Below, in pieces: positions 50,652 to 59,005 of a DNA stretch of 64,000 nt. The notes beneath the pieces were generated by a model. The model worked only from the letters and a program-made list of their open reading frames with translations. It did no database searches and had not been told where the DNA came from. The position numbers were made by a program, and so were the translations under genes. How positions within the stretch are numbered: position 1 is the stretch's first letter; each line of letters starts with the position of its first letter. This DNA is from Chitinophaga sp. (GTDB taxonomy: Bacteria > Bacteroidota > Bacteroidia > Chitinophagales > Chitinophagaceae): NCBI RefSeq assembly GCF_017745275.1, contig NZ_JAGHZS010000004.1, positions 434,001 to 498,000 of the forward strand, given 5' to 3'.

Positions 50652-51918
50652 CTGGTGTGTGGAACGTTGACGCCTCCACACAGCTAGCTATACGCCGTTG
50701 CAGGAAGCTACATTCCATAGGGTTGCGTGCCAACAACAGCGCCTGGGTGAAATGCATTTTCGCTACCAGGTAATTTCCCCGGCGGCATTCAAGTTCACCT
50801 AGGGTAGCGGGATAAAAGGGGTAAATAGAAAGACGGTGAAGATCATGAATGGCACCTATTTCCTGCAAGCCTCGTTCGGGGCCATCTAACTGCGCAATAG
50901 CAATTGCACGGTTAAGAGCGATGACGGGAGAAGGTTGAACAGACAACAGCATATCATAAAGTAATACGATCTGTTGCCAATCGGTATCTTCACTCCGGGC
51001 AGCATTAGCATGCGTGCATGCAATGGCTGCTTCAATATGGTACTTTGTCACTGCAGTACCAGCCGCAGAAAGATTCAACAGCGCCTGGCCTTCTTCTATG
51101 AGTTGATGATTCCACAAAGACCGGTCCTGCTCAAAGAAGGAAACGAGATTACCTGAGCCATCTAAGCGGGTTTGCAAACGGGCCGCATTGAAATACATCA
51201 AAGCAGCAAGTGCATATGAGGAGGGAGTTACCAGGGTCTTTTGTTCGATGAGTAAATTTATCAGCCGTATGGCTTCCTGGCAAAGCTCCATGCGTACTGC
51301 CGCTTTAGGTGAGGATCCATGATACCCTTCGTTGAAAAGCAAATACAATGCTTGCAGAACGGAAGAAAGCCTGGACGAAAAATCCACATCAGCCAGATCA
51401 AAAAGCTTCCTGGACGCCGCTAACGTTTTCCTGGCGCGCGTAATGCGCTTTTCAACAGCAGCATGACTGCTTACGAAAGCCTGTGCAATTTCCTTTACAC
51501 TGAATCCGCAAAGAATGTGCAATATAAGTGCAATCTGCGCCTCTTCTGAGAGGTGAGGATCACAACAGGAAAACATCATGCGTAGCTGTGAGTCTCTCAC
51601 CATGTGTGTGCTAAATACCTCCTCTACTGTTGAAGCCCGGGTCCACTCCGATTCAAGAAACCGCGCCAGTGCCGGCTCAGCCATCCTGGCCGTACGTTCC
51701 CGGCGTAAGATATCCAGGGCACGGTTCCTCGCTGTGGCCATCAACCATGCAGATGGATTTTTCGGCCAACCACGCAGCTTCCAGGTTTCCATCGCACGGC
51801 AGAAGGCGTCCTGGGCGACGTCTTCTGCCAAAGCGAAATTACTGACTCCAAAAAGCCGGGTAAGTGTGGCAACGATTCTTCCGAATTCATGCCGGAAAAA
51901 ATGTTCTTCGATATTCAT
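50641..51918 (-). CDS. ECF sigma factor with long C-terminal extension (ECF42-like)
   Basis: 425 residues. Region 2 (EDVAQDAFCRAMETWKLRGW, ~32-51; ATARNRALDILRRERTARM) and region 4 (ILHILCGFSVKEIAQAFVSS, ~132-151, then HAAVEKRITRARKTL) are followed by a ~230-residue helical, TPR-like extension. This architecture is that of ECF42 factors, which lack a classical anti-sigma and are co-encoded with DGPF/YCII proteins. That partner is directly upstream (51922-52260), 3 bp away. The extension is thought to take over control of activity. Confidence 0.9.
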   Translation of the reverse strand: MNIEEHFFRHEFGRIVATLTRLFGVSNFALAEDVAQDAFCRAMETWKLRGWPKNPSAWLMATARNRALDILRRERTARMAEPALARFLESEWTRASTVEEVFSTHMVRDSQLRMMFSCCDPHLSEEAQIALILHILCGFSVKEIAQAFVSSHAAVEKRITRARKTLAASRKLFDLADVDFSSRLSSVLQALYLLFNEGYHGSSPKAAVRMELCQEAIRLINLLIEQKTLVTPSSYALAALMYFNAARLQTRLDGSGNLVSFFEQDRSLWNHQLIEEGQALLNLSAAGTAVTKYHIEAAIACTHANAARSEDTDWQQIVLLYDMLLSVQPSPVIALNRAIAIAQLDGPERGLQEIGAIHDLHRLSIYPFYPATLGELECRRGNYLVAKMHFTQALLLARNPMECSFLQRRIASCVEASTFHTPVNS

Positions 51919-51921
51919 CGC

Positions 51922-52260
51922 TTAACCCGGTTGTCCAATAGCCCGTACCTCTACAGAACCGCCATCCTCGAAAATGGGGCATCCCAGGGAAAACTTCACC
52001 GCCTCTTCGAGATCGCTGGCTAAAATGATACTATACCCTCCCACCACGTCTTTGGCTTCAGCATAGGGGCCATCAACCACCTGTTTTTTAGCGCCCCTGA
52101 TCACTTTACCACCAGCTTGCAAAGGCTCTCCGAGTGATTTCACATAACCTTTATCACTAAGATCCTTCAACCAGGCCATCCATTTGGCCGTTTTTTGCTG
52201 CATTTCCTCCGGAGATGCAGGCCGTTCGTAACCGCGATAGAAATATGCAAATTCAGTCAT
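51922..52260 (-). CDS. YCII/DGPF-domain protein, partner of the ECF sigma factor
   Basis: 112 residues with a single YCII-related domain: AYFYRGYERPASPEEMQQKT (~5-24), KWMAWLKDLSDKGYV (~27-41) and DGPYAEAKDVVGGYSI (~68-83), a variant of the DGPFAETKE motif. Such proteins form dimers and are encoded beside ECF42 sigma factors, probably as regulon members or signal binders. Its gene runs into the sigma factor gene after 3 bp, so they form one transcript. Confidence 0.9.
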   Translation of the reverse strand: MTEFAYFYRGYERPASPEEMQQKTAKWMAWLKDLSDKGYVKSLGEPLQAGGKVIRGAKKQVVDGPYAEAKDVVGGYSIILASDLEEAVKFSLGCPIFEDGGSVEVRAIGQPG

Positions 52261-52309
52261 TGTAGTTTTTTTTTTATTTATGTGATAATATTTTTTTTGA
52301 TAGCAGTTA

Positions 52310-53101
52310 TTAGTCGTCCAAAGCTCCGAGGGTCAGGTTAACGGTTGTTCCCATCATTCCGCTTGCTTTATCTGAAGCAAGAAAGGCCGCAGCATTCCCT
52401 ACTTCTGCGAGTGTCAGGAAGCGTTTGGGATGGTTCATGCCTGCCAGGTAACCCGTGAATTGTTCCCAGGTAAGGTCCATTGTCTTTGCCCTGCTTTCGA
52501 ATATTTCCCTGATGGTGGCTGTTTCCGGCATACCATGCGGCTGCAGGCCCACCACGCGGATACCCTGGGGGGCAAGTTCTTTAGAGAGGTAACGGGTAAG
52601 CGCCTCTTTGGCAGCCTGCGACGGACCATAACCTCCGTTAGGTGTGCCTATTCTTGCAGGCGGCGCGGTAACCGTCATGATCACTCCTGATTTATTCGGC
52701 AGCATATACCTGGCCGCCAAACGCGCAGTCAGAAAATAAGATGTGATATAGCTGGTGACCGGCATGGAGAATTGTTGAAGATCCATCTCCACCAGCGACG
52801 GCCCCAGGTACTTAGCGGGTGGGTTCCCCAGTGCATTAAACGAGATATCAATACATCCCGTCTTAGCTACTACAAACTGCAGATGCTTGTCTATAGCCTG
52901 TTCATCAAGGGCATCTACCTCCGCAGCCTCAGCTACCCCGCCAGCAGATAGGATGTCGCTGGCAACGGCTTCTACTGGCGAGAGGCGACGCCCGGTAAGA
53001 AATAACCGGGCTCCCTCACGTGCAAAAGCACGTGCAACAGCGCCGCCAATTTCGCCGCCCGCACCATAGATGACCGCTACTTTGTCTTTCAACTCATTCA
53101 T
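52310..53101 (-). CDS. SDR family oxidoreductase
   Basis: 263 residues from MNELKDKVAVIYGAGGEIGG (ATG at 53101). The frame extends to 53200, but the extra 33 residues are not conserved-looking and overlay the direct repeats upstream. The cofactor motif GAGGEIGG (13-20) is a variant of TGxxxGIG, then FNALGNPP in place of NNAG, and YGPSQAAKEALTRYL replaces the usual YxxxK spacing with SQAAK, so catalytic residues are atypical. It may be an enoyl-reductase-like or non-standard SDR. Divergent from the EamA gene. Confidence 0.82.
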   Translation of the reverse strand: MNELKDKVAVIYGAGGEIGGAVARAFAREGARLFLTGRRLSPVEAVASDILSAGGVAEAAEVDALDEQAIDKHLQFVVAKTGCIDISFNALGNPPAKYLGPSLVEMDLQQFSMPVTSYITSYFLTARLAARYMLPNKSGVIMTVTAPPARIGTPNGGYGPSQAAKEALTRYLSKELAPQGIRVVGLQPHGMPETATIREIFESRAKTMDLTWEQFTGYLAGMNHPKRFLTLAEVGNAAAFLASDKASGMMGTTVNLTLGALDD

Positions 53102-53152
53102 GATTTTTCTTTTTAGTGTTGGAAAATGATACGCGAATTTTTCACGTTGCAT

Positions 53153-53279
53153 CACTAAGACGTTTGGAGTGAAAGATTCCGGACATTTTTTATACTGCAT
53201 CTTTCACATCACACTAAGACATTCGAAGCAAACGTTTATGGACATTTCTCACTAAATCATAATTCGTAATTCGTAATTT
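53153..53279. repeat. Direct repeats and ATTCGTA repeats in the SDR/EamA spacer
   Basis: CACTAAGAC occurs at 53153-53161 and 53212-53220, 59 bp apart, each followed by a related segment containing GGACATTT; a partial third copy (CACTAAATC) is at 53250-53258. Next to it, AATTCGTAATTCGTAATT (53261-53278) is a run of TTCGTAA-type units that reappears at 58.97 kb. Possible roles are an operator array and decayed repeat sequence. No terminator or promoter box is certain. Confidence 0.45.
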
Positions 53280-53296
53280 CATCCAAAAGATGACCT

Positions 53297-53713
53297 ATGT
53301 GGTGGATTTATGCTTTACTATCAGCTGCCTTTGCTGCGCTCACGGCTATTTTTGCAAAAATTGGGGTAGCGGATATTCCTTCTAACCTGGCTACGGCGAT
53401 CCGGACAGTGATTATATTGATCATGGCCTGGGCCATCGTATTGGCGAGAGGAGAATTCAAAAGTATGGGAGCCATTTCCAAACACAGTATGTTATTCCTG
53501 GTTCTATCCGGGTTAGCGACAGGTTGTTCCTGGATCTTTTATTTCAAGGCATTGCAGGTGGGACAGGTATCGCAAGTGGCACCGGTAGATAAACTAAGTG
53601 TGGCGCTGACCATCATTATGGCGGCTGTTTTTCTGCATGAAGCACTCACCTGGAAAACAGCGATTGGTGCGGGGCTCATTATAGCCGGCACCCTGGTGCT
53701 GATCCTGAAATAG
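53297..53713 (+). CDS. EamA family transporter, single-domain
   Basis: 138 residues with about five transmembrane helices (1-22, 33-52, 64-85, 92-110 and 118-137). The EamA/DMT features FYFKALQVGQVSQVAPVDKL (~82-101) and VAPVDKLSVALTIIMAAVFL cover the typical helix 3-4 signature. A single EamA domain is half of the usual ten-helix protein, so it should form a dimer. It could export small metabolites or amino acids. It is 36 bp upstream of the acyl-CoA-dehydrogenase-like gene start at 53750. Confidence 0.85.
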   Translation: MWWIYALLSAAFAALTAIFAKIGVADIPSNLATAIRTVIILIMAWAIVLARGEFKSMGAISKHSMLFLVLSGLATGCSWIFYFKALQVGQVSQVAPVDKLSVALTIIMAAVFLHEALTWKTAIGAGLIIAGTLVLILK

Positions 53714-53749
53714 CCTACCTTGCCGGCCATAAAGGCCGCTGGAGAAACC

Positions 53750-54835
53750 ATGAAAAAAATGTTAGATAAAATAACCATTGCCACTATTCAGCAATATGCT
53801 GCCGCATCCGAGCAACTGCAATCACTTCACCCGGCATTGCTGGAACTGGCCTGGAAACAGGGTTGGTTCAAACTTTTTGTGCCGGAAATATATGGCGGTC
53901 CCGGAAAAACCCTGCCTGAAATACTAAGACTGGAGGAAGCGATTGCCGCAGAAGATGGCAGCCTGGGCTGGACTGTTACGCTTTGCAGTGGTGCAGGGTG
54001 GTTTGCAGGCTTCCTGGATCCGGCACTCGCACATACGTTATTTGCCAATCCGAAAGTTTGTTTTGCAGGCAGTGGCGAAGTAGGTGGCACTGCCACCCGT
54101 TATACCGATCATTACCTGGTCAACGGCACCTGGCATTATGCCAGCGGCGCCAGTCACGCCACCGTATTTACCGCCAATTGTACGCTGCTACTCCCTGACG
54201 GGTCTCCTGTATTGGATACCGCCGGTCAACCGGAAGTGGTTTCCTTTATTTTGTTACCGGAAGAAGTCAATATTATTCCCGGATGGTCTTATACAGGGAT
54301 GGTAGCCACCGGTAGTCATGCCTTTGAAGCCGTGGGACAACAAGTGCCGTTGAACCGTACCTTCCGGATCAATGAAGAGATACAGGTAAACAGCCCGGGA
54401 TTTGACTATCCATTTTTACAGCTGGCAGAAACTACGCTGGCAGTGAATAGCGCCGGAATGGGCCTGCATTTTCTGCAACTGGTGGACGCTGCTTTCCGAA
54501 AAAGATCCGGGCAAAAAAAATACAAGCCGGAACAAGTGCTGCAATTTGAGGAGTTACTGGAGAACAGCATCAGGGCACTAGATAATGCCAGGACTGGCTT
54601 CTATACAGCCTTTGACACGTCCTGGCATACGTTGCAATCGAAGCAATCAATCCCTGAATGGGAACTGCAACAAGTTAGCAAGGCCTCCAGGCAATTGGCG
54701 CATACTGCCCGGGAGGTTTGCGATAAACTATATCCTTATTGCGGACTGGAAGCAGCGCGGAAAGAAACAGAGATAAACAGGGTGTGGAGAGATATTCATA
54801 CTGCCAGCCAGCATGCCTTGCTGACATTTATTTAA
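53750..54835 (+). CDS. Acyl-CoA dehydrogenase / flavin-dependent monooxygenase-like protein
   Basis: 361 residues from MKKMLDKITIATIQQ (ATG at 53750, behind GGAG); an upstream in-frame ATG at 53720 adds only ten residues. The N-terminal helices resemble acyl-CoA dehydrogenase domain 1 (LELAWKQGWFKLFVPEIYGG, ~32-51) and the middle barrel is visible (CFAGSGEVGGTATRYTDHYL, then VNGTWHYASGASHATVFTAN). The C-terminal helical domain is shortened. Relatives include HsaA/DszC-type monooxygenases that use reduced flavin. Substrate unknown. Confidence 0.78.
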   Translation: MKKMLDKITIATIQQYAAASEQLQSLHPALLELAWKQGWFKLFVPEIYGGPGKTLPEILRLEEAIAAEDGSLGWTVTLCSGAGWFAGFLDPALAHTLFANPKVCFAGSGEVGGTATRYTDHYLVNGTWHYASGASHATVFTANCTLLLPDGSPVLDTAGQPEVVSFILLPEEVNIIPGWSYTGMVATGSHAFEAVGQQVPLNRTFRINEEIQVNSPGFDYPFLQLAETTLAVNSAGMGLHFLQLVDAAFRKRSGQKKYKPEQVLQFEELLENSIRALDNARTGFYTAFDTSWHTLQSKQSIPEWELQQVSKASRQLAHTAREVCDKLYPYCGLEAARKETEINRVWRDIHTASQHALLTFI

Positions 54836-54854
54836 AACAACCGGTTTAAATAAA

Positions 54855-54885
54855 ACGGCCGTCTCACTAAAATTGAGACGGCCGT
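54855..54885. terminator. Bidirectional terminator between convergent genes
   Basis: ACGGCCGTCTCA - CTAAAAT - TGAGACGGCCGT: a 12 bp perfect stem with a 7-base loop, A/T-rich on both sides. It lies between the convergent acyl-CoA-dehydrogenase-like gene and the SufR-like gene and can serve both. Confidence 0.82.
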
Positions 54886-54905
54886 CAATATTTTTACGAA
54901 ACCAG

Positions 54906-55547
54906 TTATTCTGCTTCAATTTTATATACGCAGCGGCGGGCACCGTTGATGATATGTTCCATGCGGGATACATTCATTTTTTCCCCGAGTATGCTTACAA
55001 ATGTTCTCATTTCGGAGGTACATATATTATCGCATTCAGAGGCGGCGCAACAGATGGGACAATGATTTTCTATAAAGAAGTAGGTATCTCCTTCTTTCTT
55101 CCATTCTGCCAGGTAGCCTTCTCCGGAGCGGATGGCTGCAAAGGAGGTCAAGCGGTTTTCGAGCCCGCTGACACCTTCCAGGGCGGTACTGTATTTTTCG
55201 AGTTGTTTTTTCTCCCGCGCGTTGACTACATTATCGAGGGCTTCCTTACCCAATACCGTTTTAATGGTTTGTATCAGTTGCAGGCTTAGTTCAGTATGTG
55301 TGTCAGGGAAGCGGGCATTACCTAATGGAGTGAGGCTCCATATTAATACCGGGCGCCCTACCCCTCTTGAGATGCTTTCGGACTGTGCCAACCCATCCTC
55401 TGCCAGTTTCAGCAGTTGCAGGCGGGCGCCCTCTCCGGTGATACCCAATTCGCTGGCCAGTTCGGCTGCAGACAAGGGTCCCCGGGTCTTGAGCAATGTC
55501 AAAAACCGTTCGGCAGCGTTCTTGGTTCGTATTGGATAATTTTCCAA
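54906..55547 (-). CDS. sufR: SufR-like Fe-S responsive transcriptional repressor
   Basis: 213 residues; the start codon is TTG at 55547. N-terminal winged HTH (~12-80; AAELASELGITGEGARLQLL, then GVGRPVLIWSLTPLG), coiled middle, and a Cys-rich C-terminal part: NHCPICCAASECDNICTSEM with Cys163, 166, 167, 172, 176 and NGARRCVYKI with Cys206. The HCPI...C and GxxxCxY layout matches SufR proteins that bind an Fe-S cluster. It is divergent from the suf operon, and its TTG start overlaps the inverted repeat CAAGT-N4-ACTTG, so it probably represses suf and itself when clusters are ample. Confidence 0.85.
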   Translation of the reverse strand: MENYPIRTKNAAERFLTLLKTRGPLSAAELASELGITGEGARLQLLKLAEDGLAQSESISRGVGRPVLIWSLTPLGNARFPDTHTELSLQLIQTIKTVLGKEALDNVVNAREKKQLEKYSTALEGVSGLENRLTSFAAIRSGEGYLAEWKKEGDTYFFIENHCPICCAASECDNICTSEMRTFVSILGEKMNVSRMEHIINGARRCVYKIEAE

Positions 55548-55584
55548 GTTATTACTTGTTTTATTATCAAATATCGTATTTTTG
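55545..55584. promoter_or_regulatory. suf promoter overlapped by an inverted repeat (likely SufR operator)
   Basis: CAAGT-TATT-ACTTG (55545-55558) is a perfect inverted repeat. Its right half contains the TTG (55556-55558) that stands 18 bp before TATTTTTG (55577-55584), matching TTG-N18-20-TAnnTTTG. Binding here would block suf transcription and the sufR start codon. Confidence 0.6.
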
Positions 55585-55685
55585 TGAAAGCTAAAAAAAA
55601 AGATTTTGGGGTTTTGATGATTGTGAGCGGTAAGACATCAACACCTAATCTCATAATCAATTAATTCTCTAAATATTAAATATTA

Positions 55686-56255
55686 ATGAACGTACTGATA
55701 TTTAATGGAGCCATTGATGACCGTCCCTATGCCACGTCTAATCAACTGGCGGCTTATCTGGCGGAGCAACTACAGGAGAAAGGATTTTCCCCGGAGATAT
55801 TCAGCCTGGGAAGTACACAAATTCCTTTTTTCTCTCAACAGGAGGCGGGGCAAAAGCCCCCGGCAGTAGATGCAATGTGTCAGGCGTTTTGCAGGGCAGA
55901 TTTACATATATGGATGACGCCGTTATATCATGGTAGCATGACCGGCGCTATGAAAAATTGCCTGGACTGGCTGGAGATGACGAGTAAGAACCAACGCCCT
56001 TATTTAACAGGAAAGGTTGTAGCTTTGCTGTCCTGGGCAGATGGCACACAGGCCATGCAGGGTATAAATGCGATGGATGCAGTGGCGAAGGCGTTGAGGG
56101 CATGGGTATTACCCTTCTCTCTCCCTATTATTAAGGACAACTTATACGACCCACAAACCCGCGCGTTCACTGCGTTTTATAAAAACAAACTGGATACGAT
56201 GGTGCAGTTATTATGTGCGGCAAAGTCGCATGTAGTGGCAGGTATTGAAGGATAA
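55686..56255 (+). CDS. NADPH-dependent FMN reductase-like protein
   Basis: 189 residues of an NAD(P)H-dependent FMN reductase/flavodoxin-like fold: NVLIFNGAIDDRPYATSNQL (2-21), MTPLYHGSMTGAMKNCLDWL (~77-96) with the Y-G-S flavin loop, then GKVVALLSWADGTQAMQGIN (~108-127). First gene downstream of the suf promoter and 52 bp before sufA, so it is probably co-expressed with the Fe-S assembly genes, perhaps supplying electrons for persulfide reduction or iron release. That role is an inference from position. Confidence 0.85.
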   Translation: MNVLIFNGAIDDRPYATSNQLAAYLAEQLQEKGFSPEIFSLGSTQIPFFSQQEAGQKPPAVDAMCQAFCRADLHIWMTPLYHGSMTGAMKNCLDWLEMTSKNQRPYLTGKVVALLSWADGTQAMQGINAMDAVAKALRAWVLPFSLPIIKDNLYDPQTRAFTAFYKNKLDTMVQLLCAAKSHVVAGIEG

Positions 56256-56307
56256 ACCGAGAAACACACCGGCTTGCCGGTGATAGCTAATTAAAACAAT
56301 TCTGAGT

Positions 56308-56634
56308 ATGATAACCGTTTCAGAAAAAGCAGGAGCATATATCAAAGCATTGATGGAGAAAGAACATCATGCACCAGGCACCTTTGTACGTGTAGGCGTG
56401 AAAGGTGGTGGCTGCTCAGGCCTCGAATATGTGCTGAAATTTGAAGCAACAGAAGAAGAAGGCGACCAGGTATTTGAAGATAAGGGTATAAAAGTAGTGG
56501 TACAGATGAAAAGCCTGTTATACCTGTATGGTACAGAACTGGACTTTTCTGATGGCCTCAATGGCAAAGGCCTTTTCTTTAATAATCCTAATGCAACCAG
56601 AACCTGCAGCTGCGGCGAGAGCTTCGGGGTATAA
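56308..56634 (+). CDS. sufA: Fe-S cluster assembly carrier, SufA/IscA type
   Basis: 108 residues with the three conserved cysteines Cys36 (GGGCSGLEY), Cys100 and Cys102 (TCSCGESF). The A-type carrier accepts a cluster from the SufBCD scaffold and passes it to apo-proteins. 13 bp before sufB. Length and motifs are typical. Confidence 0.95.
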   Translation: MITVSEKAGAYIKALMEKEHHAPGTFVRVGVKGGGCSGLEYVLKFEATEEEGDQVFEDKGIKVVVQMKSLLYLYGTELDFSDGLNGKGLFFNNPNATRTCSCGESFGV

Positions 56635-56647
56635 ATTTTAAACTTGT

Positions 56648-58093
56648 ATGATCAACAGTAACGAAATAATTGATGATATAGCCAATAAGGAGTATGAGTT
56701 TGGCTTTAGCACCGATATTGAAATGGATATGGCTCCTCCGGGGCTGAATGAAGATATCATCCGTTTTATTTCGGCGAAGAAGAATGAACCTGAATGGCTG
56801 CTCGAATGGCGCCTGAAGGGATTTGCCGCATTTAAGAAAATGGAATTCCCCAAATGGCAGCACTTTGAGATGCCGGAGTTGGATCTGCAGGCGCTTTCCT
56901 ATTATGCTGCCCCCAAGCAAAAGAAACAGCTCAACAGCCTGGATGAAGTAGATCCTGAGCTGCTGGCCACTTTCGAGAAACTGGGAATTCCCCTGAATGA
57001 ACAGAAAGCACTGACTGGCGTAGCCGTAGATGCTGTATTCGACAGCGTTTCCGTTGCCACTACCTTCAAAGGCAAGCTGAAAGAAATGGGCGTTATCTTC
57101 TGCTCTTTCGGTGAAGCCGTACAGGAACATCCTGAACTGGTAAAAAAATACCTGGGCAGCGTAGTTCCCCATACAGACAATATCTTCGCTGCGCTCAACG
57201 CCGCTGTATTCTCTGATGGTTCCTTTGTATACATTCCGAAAGGCGTGCGTTGCCCGATGGAACTGAGCACCTACTTCCGTATCAATGCACAGAACACCGG
57301 ACAGTTTGAACGTACCCTGATCATTGCAGACGACAACAGCTATGTTAGCTACCTGGAAGGTTGTACAGCCCCTATGCGTGATGAAAATCAACTGCATGCG
57401 GCGGTAGTAGAACTGGTAGCCATGGAACAGGCTGAAATAAAATATTCTACCGTACAAAACTGGTATCCCGGTGATAAAGACGGTAAAGGCGGTATCTACA
57501 ACTTCGTGACCAAGAGAGGTATCTGCAAAGGTACTTCCAGCAAGATCTCCTGGACACAGGTAGAAACCGGTTCTGCTATTACCTGGAAATATCCTAGCGT
57601 AATTCTGCAGGGCGATTATGCCGAAGGCGAATTCTATTCCGTAGCAGTAGTCCGCAATAAACAAATTGCAGATACCGGTACCAAAATTCACCACATCGGT
57701 AAAGGCACCAAAAGCCGTATCATTTCCAAAGGTATTTCTGCCGGCCGTGGCGACAATAGCTACCGTGGCCTGGTTTCCGTAGGTCCCCGCGCAGAGAACG
57801 CACGTAACTTTACACAGTGCGACTCTCTCCTGATCGGCAACCAATGCGGATCTCACACATTCCCTTATATTGAATCCAGGAACAAAACTGCGATGATCGA
57901 ACACGAAGCTACCACTTCCAAGATCGGAGAAGACCAGATCTTCTACCTGAATCAACGTGGTATCGACAGCGAAAAAGCAGTTGCCCTGATCGTAAACGGG
58001 TATGTGAAAGAGGTACTGAACCAACTGCCCATGGAGTTTGCCGTGGAAGCACAGAAATTATTATCTATTACACTTGAAGGAAGCGTTGGATAA
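56648..58093 (+). CDS. sufB: Fe-S cluster assembly scaffold SufB
   Basis: 481 residues. N-terminal [20 protein letters not shown] (4-23), then the long right-handed beta-helix containing [20 protein letters not shown] (~199-218), a conserved Cys region around [10 protein letters not shown] (~234-243), [20 protein letters not shown] (~299-318), [20 protein letters not shown] (~391-410) and the C-terminal [12 protein letters not shown] that closes the helix. It forms the SufBC2D scaffold where the [Fe-S] cluster is made. A plus-strand gene; the long minus-strand frame over it is a shadow. Confidence 0.97.
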   Translation: MINSNEIIDDIANKEYEFGFSTDIEMDMAPPGLNEDIIRFISAKKNEPEWLLEWRLKGFAAFKKMEFPKWQHFEMPELDLQALSYYAAPKQKKQLNSLDEVDPELLATFEKLGIPLNEQKALTGVAVDAVFDSVSVATTFKGKLKEMGVIFCSFGEAVQEHPELVKKYLGSVVPHTDNIFAALNAAVFSDGSFVYIPKGVRCPMELSTYFRINAQNTGQFERTLIIADDNSYVSYLEGCTAPMRDENQLHAAVVELVAMEQAEIKYSTVQNWYPGDKDGKGGIYNFVTKRGICKGTSSKISWTQVETGSAITWKYPSVILQGDYAEGEFYSVAVVRNKQIADTGTKIHHIGKGTKSRIISKGISAGRGDNSYRGLVSVGPRAENARNFTQCDSLLIGNQCGSHTFPYIESRNKTAMIEHEATTSKIGEDQIFYLNQRGIDSEKAVALIVNGYVKEVLNQLPMEFAVEAQKLLSITLEGSVG

Positions 58094-58134
58094 TTCATTA
58101 TTCAACTAATACATACAGAACGAAAAAAACAATC

Positions 58135-58899
58135 ATGCTGACGATTAAAAATCTGCACGCAGAAGTAGAAGGGAAAAAAATTCTGAAAGGCATCAATCTC
58201 GAAATAAACAAAGGAGAAATGCATGCTATTATGGGACCTAACGGTTCTGGCAAAAGCTCACTGGCTTCTGTCCTGGCGGGTCGTGATAACTATACCGTCA
58301 CCGAAGGTGAAGTATGGTTCAATGGCAAAAATCTGCTGGACCTCGCTCCGGAAGATCGTGCCCGTGAAGGTGTATTCCTTGCTTTTCAATACCCTGTAGA
58401 AATCCCGGGTGTTTCTAATCTCAACTTCCTCAAAACCGCGCTGAATGAAATCAGGGCGTATAAAGGCCTCCCTGCCCTCGAAGCAAGAGAGTTCCTGAAG
58501 CTGACCAAAGAGAAACAACAACTCGTAGATTTCCACTCCAACCTGATGAACCGTTCCCTGAACGAAGGCTTCAGCGGTGGAGAAAAGAAACGTAACGAAA
58601 TTTTCCAACTGGCTATGCTGGATCCACAGCTGGCTATCCTGGATGAAACAGATTCCGGATTAGATATCGATGCACTGCGTATTGTTTCCAATGGTGTCAA
58701 CAAATTACGTGATGCAGAAAAATCTTTCGTAGTGATTACCCACTACCAACGCCTGCTGGAGTATATCATACCTGACTTCGTGCACGTACTGTACAATGGC
58801 CGTATCATTAAGACCGGTACCAAAGAACTGGCACTGGAACTCGAAGAAAGAGGATACGACTGGCTGAAAGAGGAATTACATTTGAAAGAATCTGTATAA
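58135..58899 (+). CDS. sufC: Fe-S cluster assembly ATPase SufC
   Basis: 254 residues of an ABC-type ATPase: Walker A GPNGSGKSS (34-42), the Q-loop in LAFQYPVEIPG (~82-92), signature LNEGFSGGEKKRNE (~141-154), Walker B QLAILDETDSGLDID (~162-176) and a switch His in VITHYQRLL (~201-209). It drives conformational change in SufBCD. 41 bp after sufB. Then a ~106 bp spacer with an ATTACG-unit inverted repeat separates it from sufD. Confidence 0.97.
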   Translation: MLTIKNLHAEVEGKKILKGINLEINKGEMHAIMGPNGSGKSSLASVLAGRDNYTVTEGEVWFNGKNLLDLAPEDRAREGVFLAFQYPVEIPGVSNLNFLKTALNEIRAYKGLPALEAREFLKLTKEKQQLVDFHSNLMNRSLNEGFSGGEKKRNEIFQLAMLDPQLAILDETDSGLDIDALRIVSNGVNKLRDAEKSFVVITHYQRLLEYIIPDFVHVLYNGRIIKTGTKELALELEERGYDWLKEELHLKESV

Positions 58900-58901
58900 G
58901 A

Positions 58902-58988
58902 GGAATTACAAATTACGCCTCTCGAATACGGCTATCTGCGAATATCTCCGCACTATTCCGTCATTCGTCATTCGTAATTCGTAATTCA
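58902..58988. repeat. ATTACG/CGTAAT inverted repeat between sufC and sufD
   Basis: GAATTACAAATTACG just after the sufC stop pairs with CGTAATTCGTAATTC near 58.97-58.99 kb (14 of 15 positions), and the right arm is a tandem of ATTCGT(C/A) units. The 87 bp between could form a weak hairpin. The same ATTCGTAATTCGTAATT string is at 53.26 kb. It may lower readthrough from sufC to sufD. Confidence 0.5.
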
Positions 58989-59005
58989 TAATTTGGATAT
59001 AAATT

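Noticed and set aside
52310..53200. Longer SDR start at 53200
   Set aside because: The additional residues are not SDR-like and cover the repeat region; MNELKDKVAVIYGAGG is a normal SDR beginning.
56588..58024. 478-codon minus-strand frame
   Set aside because: Antisense shadow of sufB, which has all family motifs.
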